A stretch of DNA of 64,000 bases from Pseudolabrys sp. (GCA_022841665.1 JALHRB010000001.1:198984-262983), one strand, 5' to 3'. Counted from the stretch's first letter, positions 19,303 through 28,777 are shown. The notes: generated from the sequence alone by a model not told the origin. Numbers and translations: made by a program.

Positions 19303-20502
19303 TTGGCGAGCGAGCGCCACGTCATCGTCGCCGGCGCCGGCATCGCCGGACTGACGGCGGCGCTGGCGATGGCGCGCGCCGGCCTGCGCGTCACCGTGCT
19401 CGAGCAGGCGGAAAAGCTGGAAGAGACCGGCGCCGGCATTCAGTTTTCTCCTAATGCCAGCCGCATCCTCCTCGCGCTCGGCCTGGGCGAGCGTCTGGCC
19501 GCGACGGCGGTCGCGCCGCACGCGATCCGCGTCATGGCCGGCGGCTCGGGGCGCGAGATCGTGCGCATTCCGCTGGCCGACGCCGCGCAGGCCTATGGCG
19601 CGCCGTTCCTGACCATCCACCGGGGCGACCTTCAGGCGGCGCTCGCCGGCGCGGCGCGCACGATCCAGGACATCACGCTCAGGCTCGGCCAGCGGGTGGA
19701 GGACTTCGCCACCCACACCAAAGGCATCTCCGTGCTGTCGCGCGGCGGCCGGCAGGTGACCGACGAACGCGGCATCGCGCTCATCGGCGCCGACGGCATC
19801 TGGTCGAGCGTCAGCTCGATATTGCGCCAGCAGCGTGCGCCGCGCTTTGCGCACCGCACCGCCTGGCGCGCGCTGGCGCCGGCCGACGCCGTGCCGCCGG
19901 AATTCCGCGCGCCCTTCGTGCACCTGTGGCTCGGGCAGGACGCGCATCTCGTGCATTACCCGGTGAAGGGCGGCGCGCTCATCAACATCGTCGGCATCGT
20001 TCATGATGAATGGAGCGAAACCGGCTGGTCGGCAGCCGGCGATCGCGCCGAGATTTTGCGCCACTTCGCGCGCTGGGCCTGGAGCGAGAAGGCGCGCGAC
20101 CTCATCGCCGTTCCCGAGCGCTGGCTGAAATGGGCGCTGTACGAGCGCAACGCACCGTTCCGCGGAGGCGTCGGGCCGGTGACGCTGATCGGCGATGCCG
20201 CCCACCCGATGCTCCCCTTCCTCGCGCAGGGCGCCGGCATGGCAATCGAGGACGCCGCCGTGCTCGCGGGCTTCCTCGGCCGTTATCGCGACGATCCCGC
20301 CGACGCGCTGCGCGGCTACGAGGGCGCCCGCCGCCGGCGCACCGAGCGCGCCCAACAGCTCTCCCGCAAGCAGGGCCGCATCTATGGGCTGACGGGGCCG
20401 GAGGCGCTGGTGCGCAACATCGCGATGCGCGCGATGGGCGGAGAAAGGCTGCGCGCGCGTTACGATTGGCTCTATAATTGGCGCATGCCCGACCAATTTT
20501 AG
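19303..20502 (+). CDS. FAD-dependent monooxygenase (UbiH/salicylate hydroxylase-like)
   Basis: HVIVAGAGIAGLTAALAMARAGLRVTVLEQ; GDAAHPMLPFLAQGAGMAIEDAAVLA. Confidence 0.92.
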   Translation: MASERHVIVAGAGIAGLTAALAMARAGLRVTVLEQAEKLEETGAGIQFSPNASRILLALGLGERLAATAVAPHAIRVMAGGSGREIVRIPLADAAQAYGAPFLTIHRGDLQAALAGAARTIQDITLRLGQRVEDFATHTKGISVLSRGGRQVTDERGIALIGADGIWSSVSSILRQQRAPRFAHRTAWRALAPADAVPPEFRAPFVHLWLGQDAHLVHYPVKGGALINIVGIVHDEWSETGWSAAGDRAEILRHFARWAWSEKARDLIAVPERWLKWALYERNAPFRGGVGPVTLIGDAAHPMLPFLAQGAGMAIEDAAVLAGFLGRYRDDPADALRGYEGARRRRTERAQQLSRKQGRIYGLTGPEALVRNIAMRAMGGERLRARYDWLYNWRMPDQF

Positions 20503-20541
20503 TGCGCCGTCAGAGCGCAAGGGCAGGCCTGGGGAGAACGC

Positions 20542-21564
20542 ATGCTGTTTCCATCGACCATCGCCGGCAGTCTGCCGAAGCCGTCCTGGCTCGCCGAAAC
20601 CAACAAGCTATGGCCGCAGTGGAAGCTTGCCGGCGATGAGCTCGCCGCCGCCAAGCTCGACGCCACGCTGCTTTGGCTGAAACATCAGGAAGACGCGGGC
20701 ATCGACATCGTCGGCGACGGCGAGCAGTCGCGCCAGCATTTCGTGCACGGCTTTCTTGAATTCGTCGACGGCATCGACTTCGCGCGCAAGGTCGAGATGG
20801 GCATCCGCGCCGACCGCTACAAAGCCATGGTGCCGGTGGTGCGCGGCGCGCTGACGCTCAAGGGCCGCGTGCACCAGGTGGAGACACGCTTTGCCCGCGC
20901 TCACACGCGGAAGAAGCTCAAGATCACATTGCCCGGCCCGATGACCATTTCCGATACCATCGCCGACGCGCATTACGGCGACAAGGTGAAGATGGCCTTC
21001 GCTTTCGCCGATTTGCTCAACAAGGAAGCGCGCGCGCTCGAAGCCGATGGCGTCGACGTCATCCAGTTCGACGAACCGGCGTTCAACGTGTTCATGGACG
21101 AAGTGCCGGGCTGGGGCATCGAGGCGCTGCACCGCGCGATCGACGGCCTCACCTGCACCACCGCCGTGCACATCTGCTACGGCTACGGCATCAAGGCCAA
21201 TATCGACTGGAAGAATTCGCTCGGCGGCGAGTGGCGGCAATACGAGATGATTTTCCCGGCGCTGGCGAAAAGCCGCATCAAGCAGGTGTCGCTGGAGTGC
21301 ATCAATTCGCGCGTGCCGATCAAGCTTTTGTCGCTGCTCGAAGGCAAGGACGTACTGATCGGCGTCATCGACGTCGCCACCGACGAGGTCGAGACGCCCG
21401 AGAAGATCGCCGCAGTCATCGGCGACGCGCTGAAGTTCGTGCCGAAGGAGCGCCTCGTCGCCTGCACCAATTGCGGCATGGCGCCGATGCGGCGCGACAT
21501 CGCGGAAGCCAAGCTCAAGGCACTCGGCGCCGGCGCGGCGCTGGCGCGGCAGCGGTACGGCTGA
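20542..21564 (+). CDS. Cobalamin-independent methionine synthase-like protein (C-terminal catalytic domain only)
   Basis: TTAVHICYGYG, QVSLECIN, ACTNCGMAPM Zn-ligand region; 340 aa, lacks the MetE N-terminal domain. Confidence 0.85.
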   Translation: MLFPSTIAGSLPKPSWLAETNKLWPQWKLAGDELAAAKLDATLLWLKHQEDAGIDIVGDGEQSRQHFVHGFLEFVDGIDFARKVEMGIRADRYKAMVPVVRGALTLKGRVHQVETRFARAHTRKKLKITLPGPMTISDTIADAHYGDKVKMAFAFADLLNKEARALEADGVDVIQFDEPAFNVFMDEVPGWGIEALHRAIDGLTCTTAVHICYGYGIKANIDWKNSLGGEWRQYEMIFPALAKSRIKQVSLECINSRVPIKLLSLLEGKDVLIGVIDVATDEVETPEKIAAVIGDALKFVPKERLVACTNCGMAPMRRDIAEAKLKALGAGAALARQRYG

Positions 21565-21625
21565 TCACGTTTTCGTTTCGACCCGTGGCCTTTGATCCAG
21601 GTCAAGGCCCAGTCCGGGCAGCCTC

Positions 21626-21649
21626 CATATATTCAAAACTTAATATATG
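21626..21649. promoter_or_regulatory. AT-rich inverted repeat upstream of the YeeE/YedE genes, candidate operator
   Basis: CATATATT-CAAAACTT-AATATATG, perfect 8-bp arms, 8-nt spacer. Confidence 0.55.
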
Positions 21650-21684
21650 AACTCCGCAACTGCCCGCGGAGTGGAGGTATTTCC

Positions 21685-22200
21685 ATGCTCACCCAAAAAG
21701 CCTGGTCCCCCTATCTCGCCGGCGTCGTCATCGGCCTTCTGCAAATCCCCGCCTTTCTGCTGATCGAGACCGCTCTCGGCGCATCTTCGTCCTATGTGAC
21801 GATCGGCGCCCTGGTCGCGTCCTGGATCGATCCGTCGATCCTGACCGTCAAATACGCCAGCAGCCACGTGGCTGCGACCGGCAAGAACTGGTGGCAGGTG
21901 GCCCTCGTTGCAGGCATCGCCGTCGGCGCCTTCGTCTCGATGAAGATGTCGGGCGCCCGCCGTGCCGCAATCTCGCCGATCTGGGCCAACGCGCTCGGCT
22001 CGGCTTCGCCCGCCAAGCGCTACGCAGTCGCCTTCTTCGGCGGCTTCATCATGTTGCTCGGCGCCCGCATCGCCGACGGCTGCACCAGCGGCCACGGCCT
22101 CTCCGGCATGGCGCAGCTCGCCGTCGGCTCGACCGTCGCGGTCGCCGCCATGTTCGCCGGCGGCATCGCCACCGCCATGCTCGTCCTGCGCCGCATCTAG
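21685..22200 (+). CDS. YeeE/YedE family sulfur-compound transporter subunit
   Basis: GFIMLLGARIADGCTSGHGLSGMAQLAVGSTVAVAAMFAGG. Confidence 0.88.
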   Translation: MLTQKAWSPYLAGVVIGLLQIPAFLLIETALGASSSYVTIGALVASWIDPSILTVKYASSHVAATGKNWWQVALVAGIAVGAFVSMKMSGARRAAISPIWANALGSASPAKRYAVAFFGGFIMLLGARIADGCTSGHGLSGMAQLAVGSTVAVAAMFAGGIATAMLVLRRI

Positions 22201-22211
22201 GGAGAAACGCC

Positions 22212-22826
22212 ATGTCACTCACATTCGCCATCCTCGTCGGCATCGGCATGGGCATCGTGTTCGGCTTCGCGCTGGAGAAGTCGCGCGTGTTCGAGCCCGG
22301 CATCATCGTCGGTCAGATGCAGATGCGTAACTTCATCATGCTGAAGGTGTTTCTGACCGCGGTGGCGACCGGCGCGGTCGTGCTCGCGGTGCTCAACGGC
22401 TTCGGCTTCGTGAAGCTCGCGCCCAAAGCGGCGCTCTACTCGGCCGACATCATCGGCGGGCTGATCCTCGGCGCCGGCATCGCGCTCGCCGGCGCCTGCC
22501 CAGGCACCACGCTGGCGCAGGTCGGCGCCGGCTATCGCGACGCCATCTTCACGCTGATCGGCGGGCTGTTCGGCGCGGTCGCCTATACCTATGCCCAGCC
22601 GGCCTTGTCGAAGACGTTCCTCGCGCAAGGCGGCGGCAAAATCATCTTCAGCGACCTGATCGGCATTCCCTACTGGATCGGCGCCCTGGTGCTGGCCGCG
22701 GTTATCGTCCTAATCTTGGTGGCGCTCGAGGCCTGGAAGCCCTGGCGCGATGAGATGGGCCGCGACGTCGACGGCGATCTGCCGGCGCCCGTCAGCCCCG
22801 CCGTACGCACGCAACCCGCAGAATGA
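22212..22826 (+). CDS. YeeE/YedE family protein (second half/subunit)
   Basis: GLILGAGIALAGACPGTTLAQVGAGYRDAIFTLIGGLFGA. Confidence 0.88.
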   Translation: MSLTFAILVGIGMGIVFGFALEKSRVFEPGIIVGQMQMRNFIMLKVFLTAVATGAVVLAVLNGFGFVKLAPKAALYSADIIGGLILGAGIALAGACPGTTLAQVGAGYRDAIFTLIGGLFGAVAYTYAQPALSKTFLAQGGGKIIFSDLIGIPYWIGALVLAAVIVLILVALEAWKPWRDEMGRDVDGDLPAPVSPAVRTQPAE

Positions 22827-22840
22827 CAGGAGAGCAAGCC

Positions 22841-23035
22841 ATGACCGTCAATGTCGGAATGCTGGACCGAATCGCCCGCGTGGTGGTCGGGATCGCGTTA
22901 ATCGCCTTCGCGCTCGGCTATATCGCGCCGGGAACGAGCTGGAGCTGGGTCGGCTGGATCGGCGTCGTGCCGATCCTCACGGCGATCTTCAGCACTTGCC
23001 CGGCCTATAGCCTGCTCGGCATCTCGACGAAGTGA
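22841..23035 (+). CDS. DUF2892 family membrane protein
   Basis: MTVNVGMLDRIARVVVGIALIAFALG...VVPILTAIFSTCPAYSLLGIST. Confidence 0.9.
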   Translation: MTVNVGMLDRIARVVVGIALIAFALGYIAPGTSWSWVGWIGVVPILTAIFSTCPAYSLLGISTK

Positions 23036-23061
23036 CGGCGGGCACAATCCGCCGTCGAGAC

Positions 23062-23337
23062 TCACCGCGCCGCGCGGCCCATCACGTCCATCAGCTCGGC
23101 GACCTTGCGCCGTTGGTCGGCCTTGTCGCCGCTCTTGATGGCGTGTTCGACGCAATGGGCGACGTGCTCGCGCAACAGCTCTTCCTCGACCTTGCGTAGC
23201 GCCGCCCGCACCGCGCCGATCTGCGTGACGATGTCGATGCAATAGCGCTCGTCCTCGACCATGCGGGCGAGGCCGCGCACCTGGCCTTCGATGCGGCTGA
23301 GCCGTTTGAGCTGAGATGTCTTGCTGTCTTTCGCCAT
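23062..23337 (-). CDS. csoR: Metal-sensing CsoR/RcnR family repressor, probably CsoR
   Basis: QLKRLSRIEGQVRGLARMVEDERYCIDIVTQIGAVRAAL...REHVAHCV; C / HxxxC ligand set. Confidence 0.85.
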   Translation of the reverse strand: MAKDSKTSQLKRLSRIEGQVRGLARMVEDERYCIDIVTQIGAVRAALRKVEEELLREHVAHCVEHAIKSGDKADQRRKVAELMDVMGRAAR

Positions 23338-23342
23338 GCCGG

Positions 23343-23367
23343 CAATATACCCCCTCAGGGTATATTG
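23343..23367. promoter_or_regulatory. Probable CsoR operator
   Basis: CAATATACCC-CCTCA-GGGTATATTG, perfect 10-bp inverted repeat immediately upstream of csoR. Confidence 0.82.
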
Positions 23368-23440
23368 CGCAAGCGCACGCGGCGCGGAGCCGGTTGATGC
23401 AAGTCAAGGCGACGCGCGCCATTCTTCTTAAAAAGAAGGC

Positions 23441-23872
23441 ATGAACGCAGCGCGTCCTTTGCTCGCCGGAACAATGGCCTCTCTCGCCATGCTCGTGGTC
23501 TATTTCGTCGTGCTGTCTCTCATCTCCGGCTGGGATTTCACCGTCTCAGAGTTCCAGCGCTTTTGGTACTACATCATCCCGCTTGCCGCCGGATTTGGCG
23601 TGCAGATCGGACTTTACCTCTACCTAAAACAGCAATTAGCCCATCATCACGCCGGCAGCGTGGTGATCGCATCGGGCACCACATCGACGGCGGCCATGAT
23701 GTCATGCTGCGCCCACTATCTCGTCAACGTTCTGCCGGTTATTGGCGCCGCCGGCATGGTCACGCTCGCCGCGCAATACCAGGTCGAACTTTTCTGGCTC
23801 GGCCTGGCTTTTAACGCCGCCGGTATCGCCTTTATCGGCAGCCGCGTTCTTCGCGCCAGGAGTTTCGCATGA
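23441..23872 (+). CDS. Hypothetical membrane protein with MMSCCAHYL motif
   Basis: Several TM segments; HHH and CC-A-H potential metal ligands; ATGA overlap with next gene. Confidence 0.75.
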   Translation: MNAARPLLAGTMASLAMLVVYFVVLSLISGWDFTVSEFQRFWYYIIPLAAGFGVQIGLYLYLKQQLAHHHAGSVVIASGTTSTAAMMSCCAHYLVNVLPVIGAAGMVTLAAQYQVELFWLGLAFNAAGIAFIGSRVLRARSFA

Positions 23873-24285
23873 CCCTGACTAGACGCTTTTTCACCGCGCT
23901 TTCCGTTGCCGCCTTTATATTGTCCGCTGTGCCCGCCGCGCTCGCGCAGACTGCGGCGCTTAAGGCGGTGACCAGCGACGCCGGCGGCGTGCGCGTCGTC
24001 GTCAAGCCGAAAGCCATTGGCAGTGGAGCGTTCTGGGAATTTGAAGTGACCATGGACACGCATACCAAGCCGCTCAACGACGATATGGTCAAAACATCCG
24101 TGCTCGTGGACGGCACCCAGGCGCGCTATGCCGCCGTCGCCTGGCAAGGCGATCCGGCCGGCGGCCACCACCGCAAGGGCGTGCTCCGCTTTCCGGCCCC
24201 CGCCAGCAATGCCAAGTCTTTTGACGTGGAAATCGCCGACGTAGCCGGAACCGGCAGGCGGGTGTTCCAGTGGAAGGTCAACTAG
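23869..24285 (+). CDS. Periplasmic hypothetical protein
   Basis: Signal peptide ending ALAQ; DTHTKPL and GGHHRKGVLRFP. Confidence 0.75.
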   Translation: MTLTRRFFTALSVAAFILSAVPAALAQTAALKAVTSDAGGVRVVVKPKAIGSGAFWEFEVTMDTHTKPLNDDMVKTSVLVDGTQARYAAVAWQGDPAGGHHRKGVLRFPAPASNAKSFDVEIADVAGTGRRVFQWKVN

Positions 24286-24326
24286 CCGCAGCCTGAGTGC
24301 TTGCCAGCGCCGCGCCGACCCGCTAC

Positions 24327-24343
24327 ATACCCCCCCAGGGTAT
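24327..24343. promoter_or_regulatory. Probable second CsoR operator, upstream of copA
   Basis: ATACCC-CCCCA-GGGTAT; 16 of 17 bases match the core of the csoR-side palindrome. Confidence 0.78.
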
Positions 24344-24359
24344 CGTATAGGAGGTGACC

Positions 24360-26714
24360 ATGAGCGCGAGCCACGACCATCATCACGACCACAGCGACAG
24401 CGGTCACCATCACCACGGCGCGCCCGCCGCAGGCGGCGCGCTCGATCCCGTCTGCGGCATGACGGTCGACCCGCACACCGCCAAGCACAAAGCCGATTAC
24501 CGCGGCCATCCCTATTATTTCTGCTCGGCCGGCTGCCGCACCAAGTTCGTCGCCAATCCGGAGAAGTATCTCGGCGAGAAGACGCCCGAACCCGTCGTCG
24601 AAGGGGCGATCTACACCTGCCCGATGCATCCGGAGATCCGGCAAGAGGGACCCGGCTCCTGCCCGATCTGCGGCATGGCGTTGGAGCCGGAGATGCCGGC
24701 AGCGGACACAGGGCCCAACCCCGAACTTATCGACATGACGCGCCGCTTCTGGATCGGCCTCGTGCTGACGCTGCCGGTGTTCGTCCTCGAAATGGGCGCG
24801 CACCTCGTCGGCGCACACGGCTGGGTCGAGCCGAAACTGTCGACCTATATCCAGTTCGCCTTCGCGACGCCGGTGGTGCTGTGGGCGGGCTGGCCGTTCT
24901 TCGTGCGCGGCTGGCAATCGCTGCTCACGCGCAACCTCAACATGTTCACGCTGATCGCCATGGGCACCGGCGTGGCCTACGTCTACAGCGTGGTGGCCAC
25001 GTTCGCGCCCGGGATTTTCCCGGCTGCCTTCCGCAGCCACGGCGGCGCGGTCGCGGTCTATTTCGAGGCCGCCGCCGTCATCACCGTGCTGGTACTGCTC
25101 GGCCAAGTGCTGGAGCTGCGCGCACGCGAGGCGACCTCGGGCGCCATCAAGGCCCTGCTCGATCTCGCGCCGAAGACCGCGCGCCGCGTCAAGGACGACG
25201 GCAGCGACGAGGAAGTCGCGCTCGATGCCGTCCAGGTCGGCGACAAACTGCGCGTGCGCCCGGGCGACAAGGTTCCGCTCGACGGCGTCGTGCTCGAAGG
25301 CCGTTCGGCTCTCGACGAATCGATGGTCACCGGAGAATCGATGCCCGTCACCAAGGAAAAGGATGCCCGCGTCATCGGTGGCACGATTAACACGTCTGGA
25401 AGTTTCGTCATGCGCGCCGACAAGATCGGCCGCGACACACTTCTGTCCCAAATCGTGCAGATGGTGGCTAACGCCCAGCGCAGCCGCGCGCCTATCCAGC
25501 GGTTGGCCGATCAGGTGTCCGGCTGGTTCGTGCCGGTCGTGATCGTCATTGCGCTGCTCGCCTTTGCCGCCTGGGCGACGTTCGGTCCGGAGCCTCGCTT
25601 TGCCTTCGGCTTGGTCGCGGCAGTGAGCGTCCTGATTATCGCCTGCCCCTGCGCTTTGGGACTGGCGACGCCGATGTCGATCATGGTCGGCGTCGGGCGC
25701 GGTGCGCAGGCCGGCGTGCTGATCAAGAACGCGGAAGCGCTGGAGCGCATGGAAAAGGTCGACACGATCGTGGTGGACAAGACCGGCACGCTCACCGAAG
25801 GCAAGCCGAAGGTCGTCGGCGTCACGCCCGCCGAAGGCTTCGACGAGGCGCAGGTTTTGCGTCTGGCGGCCAGCGCCGAGCGCGGCAGCGAGCATCCGCT
25901 GGCCGCCGCCATCGTCGCCGCCGCAAGCGAACGCAAACTCGAGCTCGCGCCCGTGCACGGCTTCGACGCGCCCGCCGGCAAGGGCGTGATCGGCATGGTG
26001 GAAGGCAAGCGGGTCGCGCTCGGCAACGCCAAGTTCCTCGCCGAACTGAACATCGACGTTGCGCCGTTGGCCGCCGAAGCCGAACGCCAGCGCGCCGAGG
26101 GCGCCACCGCCATCTTCCTCGCCGTCAACGGCAAGCCGGCCGGCGTCATCGCCATTGCCGATCCGGTGAAAGCCACCACGCCCGCCGCGCTGAAGGCGCT
26201 GGCGGCCGAAGGCATCCGCGTCGTCATGCTCACCGGCGACAACCGCACCACAGCGCTCGCCGTTGCCAAGCGCCTCGGCATCACCGAGGTCGAGGCGGAA
26301 GTGCTGCCCGACCAGAAGAGCGCCGTGATCGAGAAGCTCACGCGCGAAGGCCGCGTCGTCGCCATGGCCGGCGACGGCGTCAACGACGCGCCGGCGCTCG
26401 CCGCCGCGCAGGTCGGCATCGCCATGGGCTCAGGCTCCGACGTCGCCATCGAGAGCGCCGGCGTCACGCTGCTCAAAGGCGACCTCACCGGCATCGTGAA
26501 GGCGCGCGCGCTGTCGCAGGCGGTGATGCGCAACATCCGGCAGAACCTGTTCTTCGCCTTCATCTACAATTCGGCCGGCGTGCCGATCGCCGCCGGCGTG
26601 CTTTATCCGGTGTTCGGCCTGCTGCTGTCGCCGATCATCGCCGCCGCCGCCATGGCGCTATCCTCGGTCAGCGTCGTCGGCAATGCCTTGCGGCTGCGCC
26701 GCGTCCATCTCTAG
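24360..26714 (+). CDS. copA: Copper-translocating P-type ATPase with His-rich/YHS/HMBD N-terminus
   Basis: [44 protein letters not shown]-term DPVCGMTVD (YHS) and YTCPMHPEI...[19 protein letters not shown] at 24349. Confidence 0.95.
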   Translation: MSASHDHHHDHSDSGHHHHGAPAAGGALDPVCGMTVDPHTAKHKADYRGHPYYFCSAGCRTKFVANPEKYLGEKTPEPVVEGAIYTCPMHPEIRQEGPGSCPICGMALEPEMPAADTGPNPELIDMTRRFWIGLVLTLPVFVLEMGAHLVGAHGWVEPKLSTYIQFAFATPVVLWAGWPFFVRGWQSLLTRNLNMFTLIAMGTGVAYVYSVVATFAPGIFPAAFRSHGGAVAVYFEAAAVITVLVLLGQVLELRAREATSGAIKALLDLAPKTARRVKDDGSDEEVALDAVQVGDKLRVRPGDKVPLDGVVLEGRSALDESMVTGESMPVTKEKDARVIGGTINTSGSFVMRADKIGRDTLLSQIVQMVANAQRSRAPIQRLADQVSGWFVPVVIVIALLAFAAWATFGPEPRFAFGLVAAVSVLIIACPCALGLATPMSIMVGVGRGAQAGVLIKNAEALERMEKVDTIVVDKTGTLTEGKPKVVGVTPAEGFDEAQVLRLAASAERGSEHPLAAAIVAAASERKLELAPVHGFDAPAGKGVIGMVEGKRVALGNAKFLAELNIDVAPLAAEAERQRAEGATAIFLAVNGKPAGVIAIADPVKATTPAALKALAAEGIRVVMLTGDNRTTALAVAKRLGITEVEAEVLPDQKSAVIEKLTREGRVVAMAGDGVNDAPALAAAQVGIAMGSGSDVAIESAGVTLLKGDLTGIVKARALSQAVMRNIRQNLFFAFIYNSAGVPIAAGVLYPVFGLLLSPIIAAAAMALSSVSVVGNALRLRRVHL

Positions 26715-26723
26715 GATCACCGC

Positions 26724-27719
26724 ATGCGCCTGCTCTTCATCGCCTGCCTCGCCGCACCCGTTGCGATCGTGCATGCCGCGCAAGCCGGCGAGTGGAAGGT
26801 CGAGACCATCGAAGCGCCGGCGCGCGTGACGTCGATCGAAACGGCCGACGGCGCGGTGCGCGTCATTGCCGGCGGGCTGACGTACCGGGTCGTGCTCGAC
26901 GGCAAGCAGGCCGCGCTCGCCTTTGTCGACCAGGCGGCCGAAATCGAGCCGCCCGAAGGCGCCCTGCCCGACGGCCGCGTCGCCACCGGGACGCGCGACA
27001 TCGCGCGCGCCTGGCTCTCCGAGCCGACGCGCCGCTACGACCACGGCGTGCTCGGCGACAAGATCGAGGCGTCAAGCGTGACCCTCGAGGAGCGCGGCGG
27101 CAAGCGCAGCGTGGTCAGGCTGAAGGACGACGCGGTGTTCGAGGATCTGCACCCGCGCCTTGCCGATCTTAACGGCGATGGGCTGGACGAGATCGTGGTG
27201 GTGAAATCCTATCTTGCGCGCGGCTCGGCGCTCGCCGTGATCGGCTCGGCCAAGGGACGCTACGAGATCGTCGCCGAGACGCCGCCGCTCGGCAGCGCGA
27301 ACCGCTGGCTCGATCCGGCCGGCATCGCCGACTTCAACGGCGACGGCAAAGTCGACATCGCGCTGGTGCGCCAGCCGCATGTCGTCGGCATGCTCGAATT
27401 ATGGACCTTCGCCGACGGGCGGCTGCGCAAGACCGGCGAATTTCCCGACGTCACCAACCATGTCATCGGATCGCGCGCCATCGATATGGGCGGGATGGGC
27501 GACTTCGACGGCGACGGCATCGCCGACCTCGCTTTGCCCTCCCTCGACCGCAAGCGCCTGCGCATTATCGGCTTCGTGCCGCAGGCGCACGAGATCGCGT
27601 CGATCGCGCTGCCCGCCAAAGCCGTCACCGATAGCGCGACGAGCATCACCAAGACCGGTCCCGCGCTCGTGCTGGGATTGGAAGACGGTAAGCTGGCGGT
27701 CGTGCGCCGCGCGCCCTGA
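26724..27719 (+). CDS. FG-GAP/VCBS repeat-containing secreted protein
   Basis: Signal peptide; DLNGDGLDEIVV, DFNGDGKVDIALV, DFDGDGIADLALP. Confidence 0.85.
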   Translation: MRLLFIACLAAPVAIVHAAQAGEWKVETIEAPARVTSIETADGAVRVIAGGLTYRVVLDGKQAALAFVDQAAEIEPPEGALPDGRVATGTRDIARAWLSEPTRRYDHGVLGDKIEASSVTLEERGGKRSVVRLKDDAVFEDLHPRLADLNGDGLDEIVVVKSYLARGSALAVIGSAKGRYEIVAETPPLGSANRWLDPAGIADFNGDGKVDIALVRQPHVVGMLELWTFADGRLRKTGEFPDVTNHVIGSRAIDMGGMGDFDGDGIADLALPSLDRKRLRIIGFVPQAHEIASIALPAKAVTDSATSITKTGPALVLGLEDGKLAVVRRAP

Positions 27720-27723
27720 CGCC

Positions 27724-28122
27724 TCAGCGCGGCGGCGTGCGGCCCTGCGGCTTGGCTCTCTTAGCGGCCGGCGCGGCGCGCGGCGGCGGGCTCGCCGTCT
27801 CCCCGGCCTTCGACAGATCGCACTGCTTACCGGCCGCGGTCCTGCGCAGATCGTTGATGTCGCCGCGCACGGCCAAATACTCGGGACGATACGTCGTCGC
27901 GCTCACCAGCCGCCCGCCCGCGTCGTTGCCTGCCTTCGCCATCAACTGCTCGAGCTCGCGCTGACGCTCCATCGACGTGCCCAGGGCCAATACAATTTGC
28001 GGACAGCTGTAGTTGATGTAGCGGCCGGGATCGCTCAGCAAACCGGCCATCCGGTCGTCGGTCATCGTGCAGCCCGCCAGCAGCGGCATAGCGAGAGCGA
28101 TGGAAAAGAAGCGCGCGTTCAT
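27724..28122 (-). CDS. Putative lipoprotein, hypothetical
   Basis: MNARFFSIALAMPLLAGCTMTDD lipobox (LLAGC). Confidence 0.75.
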   Translation of the reverse strand: MNARFFSIALAMPLLAGCTMTDDRMAGLLSDPGRYINYSCPQIVLALGTSMERQRELEQLMAKAGNDAGGRLVSATTYRPEYLAVRGDINDLRRTAAGKQCDLSKAGETASPPPRAAPAAKRAKPQGRTPPR

Positions 28123-28144
28123 TCTCTCACGTATCCTGAATTGG

Positions 28145-28227
28145 TGCGGACGCTGGGACTCGAACCCAGACGGGATTACTCCCAACGGATTTTAAGTCCG
28201 TTGCGTCTACCATTCCGCCACGTCCGC
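28145..28227 (-). tRNA. tRNA-Leu (anticodon TAA), CCA encoded at 28142-28144
   Basis: Minus strand GCGGACGTGGCGGAATGGTAGACGCAACGGACTTAAAATCCGTTG...GGGTTCGAGTCCCAGCGTCCGC-A-CCA; long variable arm. Confidence 0.95.
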
Positions 28228-28283
28228 GTGGCACTTCATCCCGCGCCGGCGCGCGAGCTGAAAGCCACGCGCGAGCGGGAAAC

Positions 28284-28727
28284 CTATCTCGGTAACAGCG
28301 CCGCCCAGGCCGAGTCCCAGTCCTTGCCGGCCGAATCGACGACCCGCCCGTCCTTCTCGAAGAACTTGTTGGGGATCTGGAAGATCGCGACGAAGGTGCC
28401 CCCGTTCGGCGCCCAGGCCGAATGCCGGCTGCCGGCCGGGCGCCAGACGAATTCGCCCGCCTTCACTTCCGTGCCGGCGTCGGGACCTTCCTTGTCCACC
28501 AGCGAGCCTTCCAGCACATAAGTCTGCTCGATCAGCACGTGCTCGTGGTCCGGCAGCTCGGCGCCCGGCTCCATCTTGAACAGCAGGGTCATGAGCCCGC
28601 TCGAGGGGTCAAACATCAGCATCTTGCTCTTGCAGCCGGGAAAGCGCGTGTCCTGCCACGGCATCTCGGCCGGCTTCAAATGGTGCGAACGCTTGTCTTC
28701 GGCCGCCGTCTTGGCGTGGATGTTCAT
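28284..28727 (-). CDS. Cupin domain-containing protein
   Basis: PGAELPDHEHVLIEQTYVLEGSLVDKEG...WRPAGSRHSAWAP. Confidence 0.88.
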   Translation of the reverse strand: MNIHAKTAAEDKRSHHLKPAEMPWQDTRFPGCKSKMLMFDPSSGLMTLLFKMEPGAELPDHEHVLIEQTYVLEGSLVDKEGPDAGTEVKAGEFVWRPAGSRHSAWAPNGGTFVAIFQIPNKFFEKDGRVVDSAGKDWDSAWAALLPR

Positions 28728-28777
28728 GGTTCCCTCCGGGCTTTAGGCGTAGATTATGGAGGAGAGGGCCGCCGCCC

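Noticed and set aside
18955-20520. 521-aa minus-strand ORF
   Set aside because: Overlaps the zinc-finger and FAD-monooxygenase genes antisense; no recognisable domain
23424-23438. Hairpin CTTCTT-AAA-AAGAAG covering the RBS as an RNA thermometer
   Set aside because: Only six weak A-T-rich pairs and no conservation evidence; too little support to list as a finding
24360-24480. His-rich start of CopA as a cloning tag or artefact
   Set aside because: [16 protein letters not shown] is a natural metal-binding region followed directly by YHS and HMBD domains in frame
24282-25958. 558-aa minus-strand ORF opposite copA
   Set aside because: Antisense to CopA, His/Arg/Asp-rich composition typical of codon-bias shadow frames
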